From positions 124,001 through 188,000 of the forward strand of contig NZ_JACHBY010000006.1 of assembly GCF_014200495.1 (NCBI RefSeq): a stretch of DNA of 64,000 bases. Direction: 5' to 3'. The DNA comes from Mucilaginibacter geliditolerans. GTDB taxonomy: Bacteria; Bacteroidota; Bacteroidia; Sphingobacteriales; Sphingobacteriaceae. Below, piece after piece: positions 1 through 9,472 of this stretch. Numbering within the stretch: the first letter of the stretch is position 1; each line of letters starts with the position of its first letter. Both the position numbers and the translations under genes were made by a program. Under the pieces are notes generated by a model. That model did not search any database and was not told the origin of the DNA. It saw only the letters and a list, made by a program, of their open reading frames with translations.

Positions 1-464
1 GAGACCGCTAACACCAAGTTCTATAACTATTGGTATCTTATACAAAGTTATAGCATACTATGCAGTAAAATTTTTTCACTACGACTACCATGTTGCATAT
101 TAAAAAATGGAACTCATTAAATACTGTTTGATGATCAGGTGTGTAACTAATGGGAAATTTTATATACTAATATGATATTTATATAAATTGCTTTATATAT
201 CGCCGGGCATTATACAAAATGGAATAATTATATGCTGCGCATATAATTGAATGTAACATATCTGTATCAACCAAATATTAACCGGTGATTTTCATTTTTA
301 AAAAGAATAATCATTTATATTTACGGATATAAGGCCTTTTTTTACAGTATCCCACGGCTATATAAGGTGTGTGTATGTTGCCAATTTTATAGGAATACTA
401 GCTGATAAAGTACTTCGCCCCCTAAATTAATAAGGTTCGTCTATAAATAAACAAGAATGATTTT
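1..464. other. AT-rich intergenic region at the window's left edge
   Basis: No open frame of convincing length crosses the left edge; all frames are closed by frequent stops. The stretch is very AT-rich and holds the presumed promoter and leader of the Pro/Ser-repeat gene. I see no clear TAnnTTTG element and no repeat family shared with the rest of the window. Confidence 0.6.
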
Positions 465-1451
465 ATGAAAAACAACTATCAAAAATACCGGCATACAAGG
501 ATACTGGCGTTAATGCTGTTATTTGTATTGGGTACAGTAACAAGCGTTTTCGCGCAAAGAAAGGGGGGGAATAGCGGAGGAGGACATTCAAAACCTAGTC
601 CGCAACGACCATCACCAAGTCGTCCGTCACCGGGTCATTCACCAAGTCCGCAGCGCCCGTCACCAAGCAGGCCTAGTCCAAGCAGGCCATCACCAAGTCG
701 CCCGTCACCGGGTCATTCACCAAGTCCGCAACGCCCGTCACCAGGCAGGCCTAGTCCGAGCAGACCATCACCGGGCCATTCAACCGGTCCGCACCGGCCA
801 TCACCAGGGCATACCGGTCCAAGCCGGCCATCAACCGGACATAGACCCGGGGGGACTGTGCATAGACCAGTTAATAACAATCGTAGAGTAGTAGCTGTAA
901 GGCGCAATGTATATCGCCCGTATACAAGGCCTCCACGTGTTTATGGCGGCCGAAGGTATTATAGCTATCACCCATATTTTTACCATCCATACCGCCCTTA
1001 TTATTGGGGACCGTCATATCATCCATGGGGCTTTTTTATAGCCGCAATTGCTACAACCGCTATAATAGTGAGTGTCGAAAACCATCATTATCATTATGAT
1101 CAGGGTGTTTATTATGCACCATCAAACGGGGGATATACTGTTGTACAAGCGCCGGTTGGGGCTGTAATTACAACGCTACCGCCTGGATATCAAACGGTGA
1201 CAGTAAGTAGTTCGGGGGGAACAACCGTTAATAATTATTACTACGGCGGCACTTATTACGAAAGGGAATCAACCGGTTATAAAGTAGTGCCACCTACAGC
1301 AGGAACCATAATTACTGATATGCCTGCAGGGGGCAAAGAAGTAAAAATGGGCGATGTAACCTATGTACAGGTTGGCGACACCTATTATCAGCCAATACAA
1401 CAGAATGGGCAGAACGTATATGAGGTAGTTGACGTAGAAGCAGTGAATTAA
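465..1451 (+). CDS. Exported Pro/Ser-repeat protein, DUF6515-like
   Basis: 328 aa. A basic N-terminus and a hydrophobic segment end in SVFAQ, a typical signal peptide with cleavage near residue 30. Residues about 38-130 are a low-complexity array of PSPSRP / PSPGHS / PSPQRP units. A Tyr/His/Pro-rich stretch (about 145-185) follows, then one hydrophobic segment (about 188-203) and a C-terminal part with two related halves carrying the pattern PPGYQTV / PPTAGTI and repeated YY pairs. The C-terminal half resembles the DUF6515 family of Bacteroidota; this is recognition by eye. Function is unknown; an exported, envelope-associated role is likely. The repeat block is built of near-identical 9-15-nt units and so is prone to length change by slippage. 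A strong terminator follows the stop. Confidence 0.75.
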   Translation: MKNNYQKYRHTRILALMLLFVLGTVTSVFAQRKGGNSGGGHSKPSPQRPSPSRPSPGHSPSPQRPSPSRPSPSRPSPSRPSPGHSPSPQRPSPGRPSPSRPSPGHSTGPHRPSPGHTGPSRPSTGHRPGGTVHRPVNNNRRVVAVRRNVYRPYTRPPRVYGGRRYYSYHPYFYHPYRPYYWGPSYHPWGFFIAAIATTAIIVSVENHHYHYDQGVYYAPSNGGYTVVQAPVGAVITTLPPGYQTVTVSSSGGTTVNNYYYGGTYYERESTGYKVVPPTAGTIITDMPAGGKEVKMGDVTYVQVGDTYYQPIQQNGQNVYEVVDVEAVN

Positions 1452-1488
1452 ATTCATTAACAATTGAATGGCATAGTTCATCCATACA

Positions 1489-1519
1489 AAGAAAGCCGGC
1501 ATATTTGCCGGCTTTCTTT
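1489..1519. terminator. Bidirectional rho-independent terminator
   Basis: A 10-bp perfect stem, gaaagccggc / gccggctttc, with a 6-nt loop is flanked by A and T runs. It lies between the convergent ends of the Pro/Ser-repeat gene and the DUF502 gene and can serve both strands. Confidence 0.85.
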
Positions 1520-1535
1520 TTTATAACGCGTTTGA

Positions 1536-2144
1536 TTAATTAACTGCGGGTTTGTTCTTATGGGCTTTAATTATCTCAAGATATCCTTTACCTGCTGCCC
1601 TGCTGCACCTGTGCAACTCTGTAAAAGAAATGGGGGTAATAGTTACCTTCTCTTTATTAACTATTAAAATCTCGCCTTTTCTGATATTCGTTTCGAGGCA
1701 AAGAAACAGCGTAATTAATTCTTCGTCTTCTTCTACAATGAAAGCAGGATTGTACTTTGCCTTTTCTTTAGTATATAACAATACAGGGCGCCATGTATTT
1801 TCTTCAGTGTCCAGATCCAAACTATCAGCTGCCATTAACTTTAGCTGGTTGAGTGATGGTACAAACTTTAGTATGATATCTTCAACACGTGACCGTATGG
1901 AAGCGATCAGTGTGATTTGCATCATTAAACCAAGTAATAAAATAACTAGTATGATCAGGATAATAGCAAAAACGGTGAGCGTGAGTTCGCCCCATATCCG
2001 TTGAATTCCCATGTCAGCAGCTAAGGGAGCGATAGCCTTTTTTAAGATACCTATGATGCGTATAAACACAAATAATACTATCGCAACCGGAATGGCAAGC
2101 GCCAAACCCCTGCCTAAAACTGTTTTGAATTTAACTTTGTTCAT
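1536..2144 (-). CDS. DUF502-family membrane protein
   Basis: 202 aa. Two strong transmembrane segments (about residues 10-32 and 52-75) are separated by a short loop. A cytoplasmic-looking mixed alpha/beta tail with a conserved glycine-poor, charged region follows. This architecture and length fit the DUF502 family, whose function is unknown. The start ATG directly follows an A/T-rich leader, and no other in-frame start gives a better N-terminus. It is monocistronic, convergent with the upstream Pro/Ser gene and divergent from the PsiE-like gene. Confidence 0.7.
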   Translation of the reverse strand: MNKVKFKTVLGRGLALAIPVAIVLFVFIRIIGILKKAIAPLAADMGIQRIWGELTLTVFAIILIILVILLLGLMMQITLIASIRSRVEDIILKFVPSLNQLKLMAADSLDLDTEENTWRPVLLYTKEKAKYNPAFIVEEDEELITLFLCLETNIRKGEILIVNKEKVTITPISFTELHRCSRAAGKGYLEIIKAHKNKPAVN

Positions 2145-2556
2145 GATGCTTTGCTTTTAAAAAATAACAATGGCGGCGTAAAAAATTTACACTTTTAAAT
2201 GTGGGTGAATGGTAAGGAATATATACTCAAAGTTATTAAGCAAGCGCCATAAAACGCTTTGTTTTAAGGTAATAGGGGTTTCATATTTTAATTTGAAACT
2301 TCATGCAAAGCCGGCCATAAAATGAATAGTTATAATGTATTATTATTTATGCCGATGAGTTTGAGCAATAAAAAAGGATATAGAAAGCAAACTTAATCTA
2401 CCGGAACAAAATAAAAATTACCCTTTCCGCATAATTAAGGTTGCATTTTACGAATTGCTACAATTTGATAAGCACTTTCAGGCTGATTACGTTTTGTAAT
2501 AATTTAATTTGTGATAATAAACGAATCGCTAATTATCACAAAATCAACCAACAAAC
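2145..2556. other. Intergenic region between divergent genes
   Basis: About 410 AT-rich bases holding the promoters of the DUF502 gene (leftward) and the PsiE-like gene (rightward). No RNA structure, repeat family or small ORF stands out. Confidence 0.5.
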
Positions 2557-2973
2557 ATGGATAACCTGCTAAAGCAATTTGAAAAATACATTTCATATGT
2601 ACTGATGTTGCTTGCCATGATATTTGTTTGTTACCAGGTTTGGGATCTCATCTATCATTTTGTGTTAAAAATTGCAGGCAATATTGAACACAATACAATT
2701 GGTTTAGAAGAGCCCGGCAAACCGGTAGCCGGTATATTTTTCAGTATTTTATTAACACTCGAGATCATACAAACCATCAAAGTTTTTTCACAGGATCATA
2801 GCGTTAAACTGAAGATCATCATCATAGTGGGGCTTATTGCTGTAACCCGCAAAATATTATTACTGGAGGTAGATGATATTGATCCTATGGCAGAGTTTTC
2901 TATTGCTGCTATGGTGATTGCGCTGTCGTTGGGCTATTATTTGGTTAGCCGATCGGGAAACAGCGATGCGTGA
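2557..2973 (+). CDS. PsiE-like phosphate-starvation-inducible membrane protein
   Basis: 138 aa with four hydrophobic segments (about 13-33, 55-75, 85-103, 115-133). The pattern of short loops, with a charged strip containing RKILL.E near residues 100-106, is typical of the PsiE family. PsiE proteins are small inner-membrane proteins of unknown biochemical role, named for induction on phosphate limitation in E. coli. Nothing here shows a PHO-box type operator. The stop lies 10 bp before the convergent end of the AsmA-like gene. Confidence 0.65.
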   Translation: MDNLLKQFEKYISYVLMLLAMIFVCYQVWDLIYHFVLKIAGNIEHNTIGLEEPGKPVAGIFFSILLTLEIIQTIKVFSQDHSVKLKIIIIVGLIAVTRKILLLEVDDIDPMAEFSIAAMVIALSLGYYLVSRSGNSDA

Positions 2974-2982
2974 GCGATGCTC

Positions 2983-5427
2983 TTACAATAGTTTTTTATC
3001 CTTATTGCGGCCTATTTTTACTTTTCCTGTGCCATCATCCTTAGCACGCAGGTGTACTACTATACCTTTATTCCGTTTTTTGGCACGTTCAGCAGCATCG
3101 GTAATGGTTGAGTCCTTGCCCGGATCCCTCAAAGGCACGTCAATAGTAATATCTGTTCCATTAGTTAATCCGTAAACTCCGGCTACATCAGCATTTATAA
3201 CACTTGAGGTGATCTGGAACGGGTGGATGGTTATCATGCGGTTGTGGATCTCAAAATGCGCATCGAGTAATGGTATAGATATATTATGCAGGTTACGGAA
3301 TGGGAAAGCAAATTTACCTATGCTTATCAGCGGCTGATAATTTATTAACACGCCATTCTGTAAATTAATATCCATTGTGCCATCAACTGATCCGGGCACA
3401 AGCGCGCCTGCATTATTTACCATGCCGCTGATGTTTGCCTTTGCCGATAAAAAGCCTTTCAGGTTTTGGTCGGTAAGATCTTTTAACCCGAAACTATCAA
3501 AGGCATAAAAAAACTCGCGTACATTAACCTTTGAAATGGTGGTATTTACCGTAAAACGGTTCTGCGTATTACCCTGTACCAGGGCTGCATCTATTTTTAA
3601 TGAACCGCCGGCATGTTTAAGGCTCACATTGTTTAGTTGAAGCCCATCTTTTGAAAAATGCAGATCGGCAGTGGCATCAGTAGCCAAAAATTTAAAGTAA
3701 TGCACATTGGCAGCCCTTATATGCATGGTAGCTTTTGCTTTGTTTAAGGCTACACTTAACTGTTTAACAACATTGCCACTGTTGGCCGGGTTTGATTGTT
3801 TAGCTTTTACAGAAACTATCGGCGCTGAATGCTTGCTGTTCAAAAATCCCAGGAACTCACCTAAATATAGCTGCGGACTGCTGATCTGCCAGTTTACCAG
3901 TATTTTCTCAGGCGCATTGTAATACAGGTTTAGGAAATTATCTATCCGCCCCTGCATTAACACAATACTTTTACCGCTTTGCAGCCTGATATTATTTAAT
4001 ATAAGGTTATTGTTGGTAAAATCGAGCGACAGAGAGGTGTTTCTAAAGGTAAGGTTACGGGGCACATATACGATATCGGAATTTTTTAAATTAATATGAC
4101 CTGAAAATATCGGTTTGTTTATCCTGTAATTAACAATATCAGCATTAAAGCGGAGCCCCATATCAGCTGTTCCTGTATTAAATTTTGTTACGCCTGCGAG
4201 TAAATAGTTAAGATCGGCAGCGGGGAAATTGGCCCTGAAATTACCTGCGGCTATAGGTTTGGTTAGATTGATAATGCTACCTGTATCAATTGCAAATGGT
4301 ATATGATTATAAGTGCCTGTTAAGTGAGCCAGGCGGATGATGGAGTTTTCATCGCCATTTTCCTTGCCTTTAGCATAGGTGTTATTGAATACACCTTTAA
4401 AGCTGCAATCATCAATAACACTACCCGGAATAGTTAGCCTGTTATGGTTCACATCCGCGGTGATGTATAAGTACGGATCGCCGCCGCCACTGAAGCTGCC
4501 CGCTATTTTAGCGTCGACACCTATAGGGCTATCCATATTGAACATGTTAAGTTTAAGCGAAATATTTGGCGTAACCAACTGCGAGGCATGCGACCATAAC
4601 AATTTGGGAGCTGTGATATGAAAAAGAAAGCTTGCCGGTTTTTTACCAACAGCGAAACGTGCAATTATGCCAAAATCATCGCCGCCTATGGTGAAGTTGC
4701 TGGAGGTTACATTAATATCGCCGGTTTTTTGGTTGTAGCCTGCCGCCAGATCGCCTTCAAGCACTTTGCCTTTTATAAAACTACCATGAGTGGTACTAAA
4801 TGCCATGCTATTAGCCAATATGTTCAGGTGTAGGTTGGCGGTCCACCCACTATCAGGAAAATCCATTTTGGCTCTCAACACGCTTACGGCAAAGCTGAAA
4901 AGTTTTTTGGCCTTCTGGTCATCAATAGTAAAGTTTACATTTTTGAGGCTGAACTTACCAATTTCTGCCGATGAACTGCCTCCGCTCTTGGTATCTTTTT
5001 TAGGGGTACTCTTTTTAAATACCGAGGTATTGCTATAGCCGGTGCTATCGGTAAAAAGATCAACACTGGCATCATTAATATCAATATGTTCAACACTAAT
5101 AGTGCCTTTTAATAAGGCGGCAGTATTAACAACAACATCAAAGCTTTTGGCATCAAGCAAGGTATGGTGATGCTGCGCCCATTGTTTATCTTTTAGTGAA
5201 ACGTTTTTTAAAGTGAGTGAAAAATCGGGGAAACTGGTAAAAAAAGAGGTTTCAATACTGCCAACGTTTATTTTACCATTCAGGTTTTCATTTAGCTTCT
5301 GCGTAAGCTGGGTAAGCACCTTTTCTTTATGACTGGAAACATATATGGATAAGCCTACTAATATCAGGATGATCAGCAGCAGTAAAGCCCCAATAATTTT
5401 TAGTGATGTTTTTAACCAGGCAGGCAT
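2983..5427 (-). CDS. AsmA-family envelope protein
   Basis: 814 aa. One N-terminal transmembrane helix (about 7-29) anchors a very long periplasmic region of repeating beta-strand pattern, as in AsmA/TamB-like proteins. The C-terminal part, from about residue 560, resembles the AsmA-like C-terminal domain (SAKANISGMV..., then DGTMDINLQNGVL). The tail after residue 790 is Lys/Arg/Asp-rich. AsmA-like proteins form long hydrophobic grooves that bridge inner and outer membranes, and are implicated in phospholipid transport and outer-membrane homeostasis. There is no operon partner: both neighbours are separated by their own intergenic regions. The family assignment is good; the exact cargo is unknown. 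Confidence 0.8.
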   Translation of the reverse strand: MPAWLKTSLKIIGALLLLIILILVGLSIYVSSHKEKVLTQLTQKLNENLNGKINVGSIETSFFTSFPDFSLTLKNVSLKDKQWAQHHHTLLDAKSFDVVVNTAALLKGTISVEHIDINDASVDLFTDSTGYSNTSVFKKSTPKKDTKSGGSSSAEIGKFSLKNVNFTIDDQKAKKLFSFAVSVLRAKMDFPDSGWTANLHLNILANSMAFSTTHGSFIKGKVLEGDLAAGYNQKTGDINVTSSNFTIGGDDFGIIARFAVGKKPASFLFHITAPKLLWSHASQLVTPNISLKLNMFNMDSPIGVDAKIAGSFSGGGDPYLYITADVNHNRLTIPGSVIDDCSFKGVFNNTYAKGKENGDENSIIRLAHLTGTYNHIPFAIDTGSIINLTKPIAAGNFRANFPAADLNYLLAGVTKFNTGTADMGLRFNADIVNYRINKPIFSGHINLKNSDIVYVPRNLTFRNTSLSLDFTNNNLILNNIRLQSGKSIVLMQGRIDNFLNLYYNAPEKILVNWQISSPQLYLGEFLGFLNSKHSAPIVSVKAKQSNPANSGNVVKQLSVALNKAKATMHIRAANVHYFKFLATDATADLHFSKDGLQLNNVSLKHAGGSLKIDAALVQGNTQNRFTVNTTISKVNVREFFYAFDSFGLKDLTDQNLKGFLSAKANISGMVNNAGALVPGSVDGTMDINLQNGVLINYQPLISIGKFAFPFRNLHNISIPLLDAHFEIHNRMITIHPFQITSSVINADVAGVYGLTNGTDITIDVPLRDPGKDSTITDAAERAKKRNKGIVVHLRAKDDGTGKVKIGRNKDKKLL

Positions 5428-5525
5428 ATATAGCTATTAACAATAAATATAGCGTTAAGTTTCTATAATTATTTGATTCATAGAGTAAATAGTTGTAACA
5501 GCCGTTGAGAGATTAGATACCCTTT

Positions 5526-6410
5526 TTAAAATTTAGTGTTGAGTAACCAAGTCTGTAACAATTCAGGATAGCTGGCTAGCCCACTTTCTGTCGTTCTCAT
5601 GCCGTAACCGTGGCCGCCTTTTGGGTACAGGTGCATTTCGGCCGGTACTTTAAAGCTTTTAAGTTCGGAGTAATAAGTTAAGGCATTTTGTACATCAATA
5701 GGGTCGTCCTCAGTTTGTATGATGAACGTTGGGGGAGTGATGCTGGTAACCTGTACTTCGGGTGCAAGTTTAGCAGGGTCGGTGCTGCTTTTTAAGTAAG
5801 CAGGATATATCAATATCGCAAAATCGGGCCGGCAGTTTACTGCATCGGCAGCATCAACCTGCGGGTATGTTCTTTGTGTGTTGTTATTGCTTAAAGCAGC
5901 GGTAAGATGTCCACCGGCTGAAAAGCCTAATATGCCAATATGATCTGGTTTGATATTCCATTTAGCGGCATTGTACCTTACCAATCCCAATGCCCGTTGT
6001 GCATCCTGTAAAGGCAACTCATACCTTAGCTTACTTCCGGGGGCCGGAACTCTGTATTTTAGCAATATGGCAGTAACACCTATAGAGTTTAACCAGGTAC
6101 AGATCTCCGTTCCTTCCAGATCAATGGCTAATATGGCATAGCCACCGCCGGGGCATACAATTACCGCGGTGCCATTAGCATTTTTAGGCGTATAAACTGT
6201 AATTGTTGGGTCGCTGATATCAGCCAGGCGGATAACACCTTTGCCGCCCGGTTTATTATCGGTGGCTTTGGTTACATCGTGTTCAATTAGTTTATGTCCG
6301 TTTGCAGTATCAATGAGCCTGTTTTGTGGCCATAAATGAATAGGAGTTGGTATTTGAGCTTTTGCAATGGTCATGATAAAACAAGCGAGCAGTAATATAC
6401 AGTTTTTCAT
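5526..6410 (-). CDS. Secreted alpha/beta hydrolase, acetyl-xylan-esterase/BD-FAE-like
   Basis: 294 aa with a signal peptide (hydrophobic core, cleavage near AKAQ, residue 19). The alpha/beta-hydrolase elements are in order: an oxyanion strip CPGGGY (about 85-90), nucleophile elbow GFSAGG (about 160-165), acid in TEDDP (about 233-237) and His in KGGHGYG (about 264-270). The pattern matches esterases that act on acetylated or feruloylated plant polysaccharides or on small esters. Such genes usually sit in polysaccharide loci, but none is seen here. It is divergent from metE, with a ~500-bp gap that carries the cobalamin riboswitch. Confidence 0.8.
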   Translation of the reverse strand: MKNCILLLACFIMTIAKAQIPTPIHLWPQNRLIDTANGHKLIEHDVTKATDNKPGGKGVIRLADISDPTITVYTPKNANGTAVIVCPGGGYAILAIDLEGTEICTWLNSIGVTAILLKYRVPAPGSKLRYELPLQDAQRALGLVRYNAAKWNIKPDHIGILGFSAGGHLTAALSNNNTQRTYPQVDAADAVNCRPDFAILIYPAYLKSSTDPAKLAPEVQVTSITPPTFIIQTEDDPIDVQNALTYYSELKSFKVPAEMHLYPKGGHGYGMRTTESGLASYPELLQTWLLNTKF

Positions 6411-6559
6411 CTGTTAAGAATGGTAGATAGGTTAAATGATAATTGGAGCAGCATTTTCTGCTACACAAATATAAATTAATCGGGCGCTATTTTAGTGTTT
6501 TTGGATAGTTTGATTTGCACTGCAACGTTTAAAAATATACACCCTATAAGTTTAAAGCC

Positions 6560-6567
6560 TATATTTG
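6560..6567 (+). promoter_or_regulatory. -7 promoter element (TAnnTTTG) of metE
   Basis: TATATTTG fits the Bacteroidota -7 consensus and lies about 30 bp before the first conserved part of the cobalamin riboswitch. It is therefore well placed to start the riboswitch-metE transcript. No clear -33 TTG was found. Confidence 0.6.
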
Positions 6568-6594
6568 ATGCCAAGTTCTTTACTTTATTTTCAA

Positions 6595-6780
6595 CAGTGA
6601 GGTTTCCAGGTCTATTAGATCCGGGATAAAAAAGGAACCGTGTGTAAATCACGGGCTGTCGCGCAACTGTAAGTAACATAAAAGGTGTTGCCTTTACCAA
6701 GGTCCATTGTCTGATGCTCCCAAGCAGGATGAGAAGGACGGCAACAACGTTACAAGCCAGGATACTTGCCCCCTGTTTAA
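6595..6780 (+). promoter_or_regulatory. Cobalamin (B12) riboswitch upstream of metE
   Basis: The hallmark core is present: AGGAACCGTG, then GTAAATCACGGGCTG and CGCGCAACTGTAA (about 6632-6672). The closing box is AAGCCAGGATACTTGCC (about 6753-6770). These are the conserved boxes of the adenosyl/methylcobalamin riboswitch. The element is in the sense orientation in the leader of metE, about 140 nt before the start codon. Downstream, a 9-bp inverted repeat (6785-6793 with 6877-6885) and a small GGCA/TGCC hairpin lie in the leader and may form the expression platform. Expected logic: cobalamin represses the B12-independent methionine synthase. Confidence 0.93.
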
Positions 6781-6918
6781 GACAATGCTTTCGCGTTTTG
6801 AAGCAGTAGTCAGAGCATAAAGGATACTTATGGCATTTTTTGCCGGTGTATTACTTTGTCTTTAATTACCATTTCCCGAAAGCATACCGAAAACCGTAAG
6901 GAGCATTAATTAACATTA

Positions 6919-9249
6919 ATGTTTAACCAAAAAAGTTTTATGCGTATGCTCAAAAACAATCTTGGGTACCCTCGTGTAGGGGCCCATCGTGAACTCAAAA
7001 AGGCCAGTGAACAATACTGGCAAGGTAAAACAGGCAGGCAAGAGCTGTTTGCTGCCGCCCGCAAAATCCGTGAAGAAAACTGGAAGTTGCAGCAGGAGGC
7101 CGGTATCGACCTGATCCCTTGTAATGATTTTAGCTTTTATGACCAGGTGCTGGACACGTCGCTGATGCTGGGTGTTATTCCGCAGCGGTACACCGATGTA
7201 TTGGCTAAGAACAGCCAGAACTCCGAGATCGACCTGTATTTTGCTATGGCGAGGGGTTATCAAAAGGATGGACTGGACATTACCGCCATGGAAATGACCA
7301 AGTGGTTTGATACCAACTACCATTACATCGTTCCTGAATTTACTGCCGATCAGCAGTTTAGGTTATTTTCTGACAAGGTGTTCGAGGAATTTAACCTGGC
7401 GAAACAAATTACAGGTAGTACGCCTAAACCGGTATTAATTGGCCCGGTATCCTATCTTTTATTAGGTAAGGAAAAAGAAGCAGGTTTTGATAAGATCGAC
7501 CTGATTAAAAAGCTAGTGCCTGTTTATGTGGAGATATTAACCAAATTAAAAGCACAAGGTGCGGTTTGGGTGCAGCTGGATGAACCATTTTTGGTGATGG
7601 ATCTGACCCAAAAAGAAAAAGACGCGTTTACCTATGCCTACAAAGAGATCAACAAACAATGCCCTGAAATTAAGACCCTACTTACTACCTATTTTGAAAA
7701 TCTTAATGACATCTCTTTAACCGTTAACCTGCCCGTTAATGCCCTGCATATCGACCTTGTAAGAGCTCCGGAACAATTAAACGAGGTACTTACCTTGGCT
7801 CCTGAAAAATTGATCCTGTCGCTTGGTGTGGTTGATGGCCGCAACATCTGGAAGAATGATTATATCCGTTCCTTAGGTCATATTAAGAAAGCGATAGCCG
7901 TTGTAGGTAAGGACAGGGTGATGATAGCGCCAAGCTGCTCGTTGCTGCATACACCGTTTGACCTTGACCTGGAAACAACCATCGACCCGGAAATAAAAAA
8001 CTGGATGGCCTTTGCCAAGCAAAAGTTGAACGAGGTAAATGAACTGGATAAGATTTTAAGGGATGATAATGAGCTTTTGCATAATAATCTGAAGGCGATA
8101 TCAAGCAGGAACCTTTCTAAACTGATCCATAAACAGGAGATCAAAAAGAGGGTAGACGCGATTACGGAGGCTGATGCTAACCGTGCCAGTCAATTCATCG
8201 CAAGGCAAAAAATACAGCAGGATAACTTTAAGCTGCCATTATTCCCGACAACTACTATTGGTTCATTCCCGCAAACGGATGATATCCGCCAGTTAAGGTC
8301 GAGGTTGAAAAAAGGTGAGCTTACAACGGAACAATATGATGCGGAGATAGAGAAGGCCACCATAGCTGCCATCCGCTGGCAGGAAGAGATCGGCCTGGAT
8401 GTATTGGTACATGGTGAATTTGAACGTAACGATATGGTGGAATATTTCGGCGAACTGCTGGATGGCTTTTTATTCACCAAAAATGGCTGGGTACAAAGTT
8501 ATGGCAGCAGGTGTGTAAAGCCACCTGTTATTTATGGCGATGTAAGCAGGCCAAATGATATGACCGTACGATGGAGCAGCTTTGCCCAGGCAAATACCGA
8601 GAAATTAATGAAGGGGATGTTAACTGGTCCGGTTACTATTCTGCAATGGTCGTTCGTTAGGGATGATCAGCCAAGATCAGAAACTACTTACCAGATAGCT
8701 TTGGCTATACGCGATGAAGTGGTTGCCTTAGAGCAGGCTGGTATTAAAGTGATACAGATTGATGAGCCTGCCATTCGCGAAGGTTTGCCATTACGCAAAG
8801 CGGATTGGGCTGCCTACCTTGATTGGGCGGTAAAGGCATTCCGTATTTCGGCAAGCGGGGTGAAGGACGAAACGCAGATCCACACGCACATGTGTTACAG
8901 CGAGTTTAATGATATTATTGAGCATATTGCCCAGATGGATGCGGATGTGATCACTATTGAAACCTCGCGCTCACAAATGGAGCTGTTGGAAGCGTTCTCG
9001 GATTTTAAATACCCTGCGGAGATTGGCCCGGGTGTATATGATATCCACTCGCCACGTGTGCCTACGGTTGAGGAAATGGTGAGCCTGCTTGAAAAGGCTG
9101 CCGCTATTTTACCGGTTGAAAACCTTTGGGTTAACCCTGACTGCGGACTAAAAACCCGCAAATGGCCCGAAACACAAACTGCGCTTGAAAATATGGTGAA
9201 GGCAGCGAAAGCCGCGAGGGAAGTATTTAGTAAGCAAGCGGTTAATTAA
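6919..9249 (+). CDS. metE: Cobalamin-independent methionine synthase
   Basis: 776 aa, a normal length for MetE. It transfers the methyl group of 5-methyltetrahydrofolate-polyglutamate to homocysteine, the last step of methionine synthesis, in the cytoplasm. The N-terminal domain starts with NNLGYPRVG. The C-terminal catalytic barrel carries FPTTTIGSFPQT (about 435-446) and the zinc ligands His657 and Cys659 (HTHMCYSEF) and Cys742 (NPDCGLKTR). The family usually begins right at MxxNNLGYPR, so the start could instead be one of the ATGs at 6940 or 6946. The gene lies directly behind a cobalamin riboswitch, which predicts that a B12-dependent MetH exists elsewhere in the genome. Confidence 0.97.
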   Translation: MFNQKSFMRMLKNNLGYPRVGAHRELKKASEQYWQGKTGRQELFAAARKIREENWKLQQEAGIDLIPCNDFSFYDQVLDTSLMLGVIPQRYTDVLAKNSQNSEIDLYFAMARGYQKDGLDITAMEMTKWFDTNYHYIVPEFTADQQFRLFSDKVFEEFNLAKQITGSTPKPVLIGPVSYLLLGKEKEAGFDKIDLIKKLVPVYVEILTKLKAQGAVWVQLDEPFLVMDLTQKEKDAFTYAYKEINKQCPEIKTLLTTYFENLNDISLTVNLPVNALHIDLVRAPEQLNEVLTLAPEKLILSLGVVDGRNIWKNDYIRSLGHIKKAIAVVGKDRVMIAPSCSLLHTPFDLDLETTIDPEIKNWMAFAKQKLNEVNELDKILRDDNELLHNNLKAISSRNLSKLIHKQEIKKRVDAITEADANRASQFIARQKIQQDNFKLPLFPTTTIGSFPQTDDIRQLRSRLKKGELTTEQYDAEIEKATIAAIRWQEEIGLDVLVHGEFERNDMVEYFGELLDGFLFTKNGWVQSYGSRCVKPPVIYGDVSRPNDMTVRWSSFAQANTEKLMKGMLTGPVTILQWSFVRDDQPRSETTYQIALAIRDEVVALEQAGIKVIQIDEPAIREGLPLRKADWAAYLDWAVKAFRISASGVKDETQIHTHMCYSEFNDIIEHIAQMDADVITIETSRSQMELLEAFSDFKYPAEIGPGVYDIHSPRVPTVEEMVSLLEKAAAILPVENLWVNPDCGLKTRKWPETQTALENMVKAAKAAREVFSKQAVN

Positions 9250-9273
9250 TACTAAGCCGAGCAATAACTGCAT

Positions 9274-9362
9274 ATGTCATTGCGAGCGATAGCGCGGCAA
9301 CCTCGTCGCTTGCCTATTGAACGCGACGAGGTTGCTTCGTCGTTCCTCCTCGCAATGACATA
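9274..9362. repeat. REP-like palindrome, tcattgcgag family
   Basis: A long imperfect palindrome has outer arms tcattgcgag / ctcgcaatga and inner arms cgcggcaacctcgtcgc / gcgacgaggttgc. Nearly the same unit recurs at 59815-59900. It sits between metE and the thioesterase gene and may also act as a transcription terminator or RNA stabiliser. It is followed at about 9378-9415 by a small hairpin, gaccctctctcccgt / acgggaaagagggt, of another repeat family. Confidence 0.8.
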
Positions 9363-9472
9363 TAGTTTAGATTTCGCTGGTCGACCCTCTCTCCCGTAAA
9401 CGGGAAAGAGGGTTAAGACAGTTTACTTTATTATAATTATATAGCTACGCGGCTTTTCTTATTTTTACAACA

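Noticed and set aside
713..907. Minus-strand ORF across the Pro/Ser repeat
   Set aside because: It is only the reverse reading of the GC-rich tandem repeat; the plus-strand protein has a signal peptide and a family-like C-terminus.
6476..6700. Minus-strand 74-codon ORF before metE
   Set aside because: It lies over the conserved boxes of the cobalamin riboswitch and has no protein-like features.
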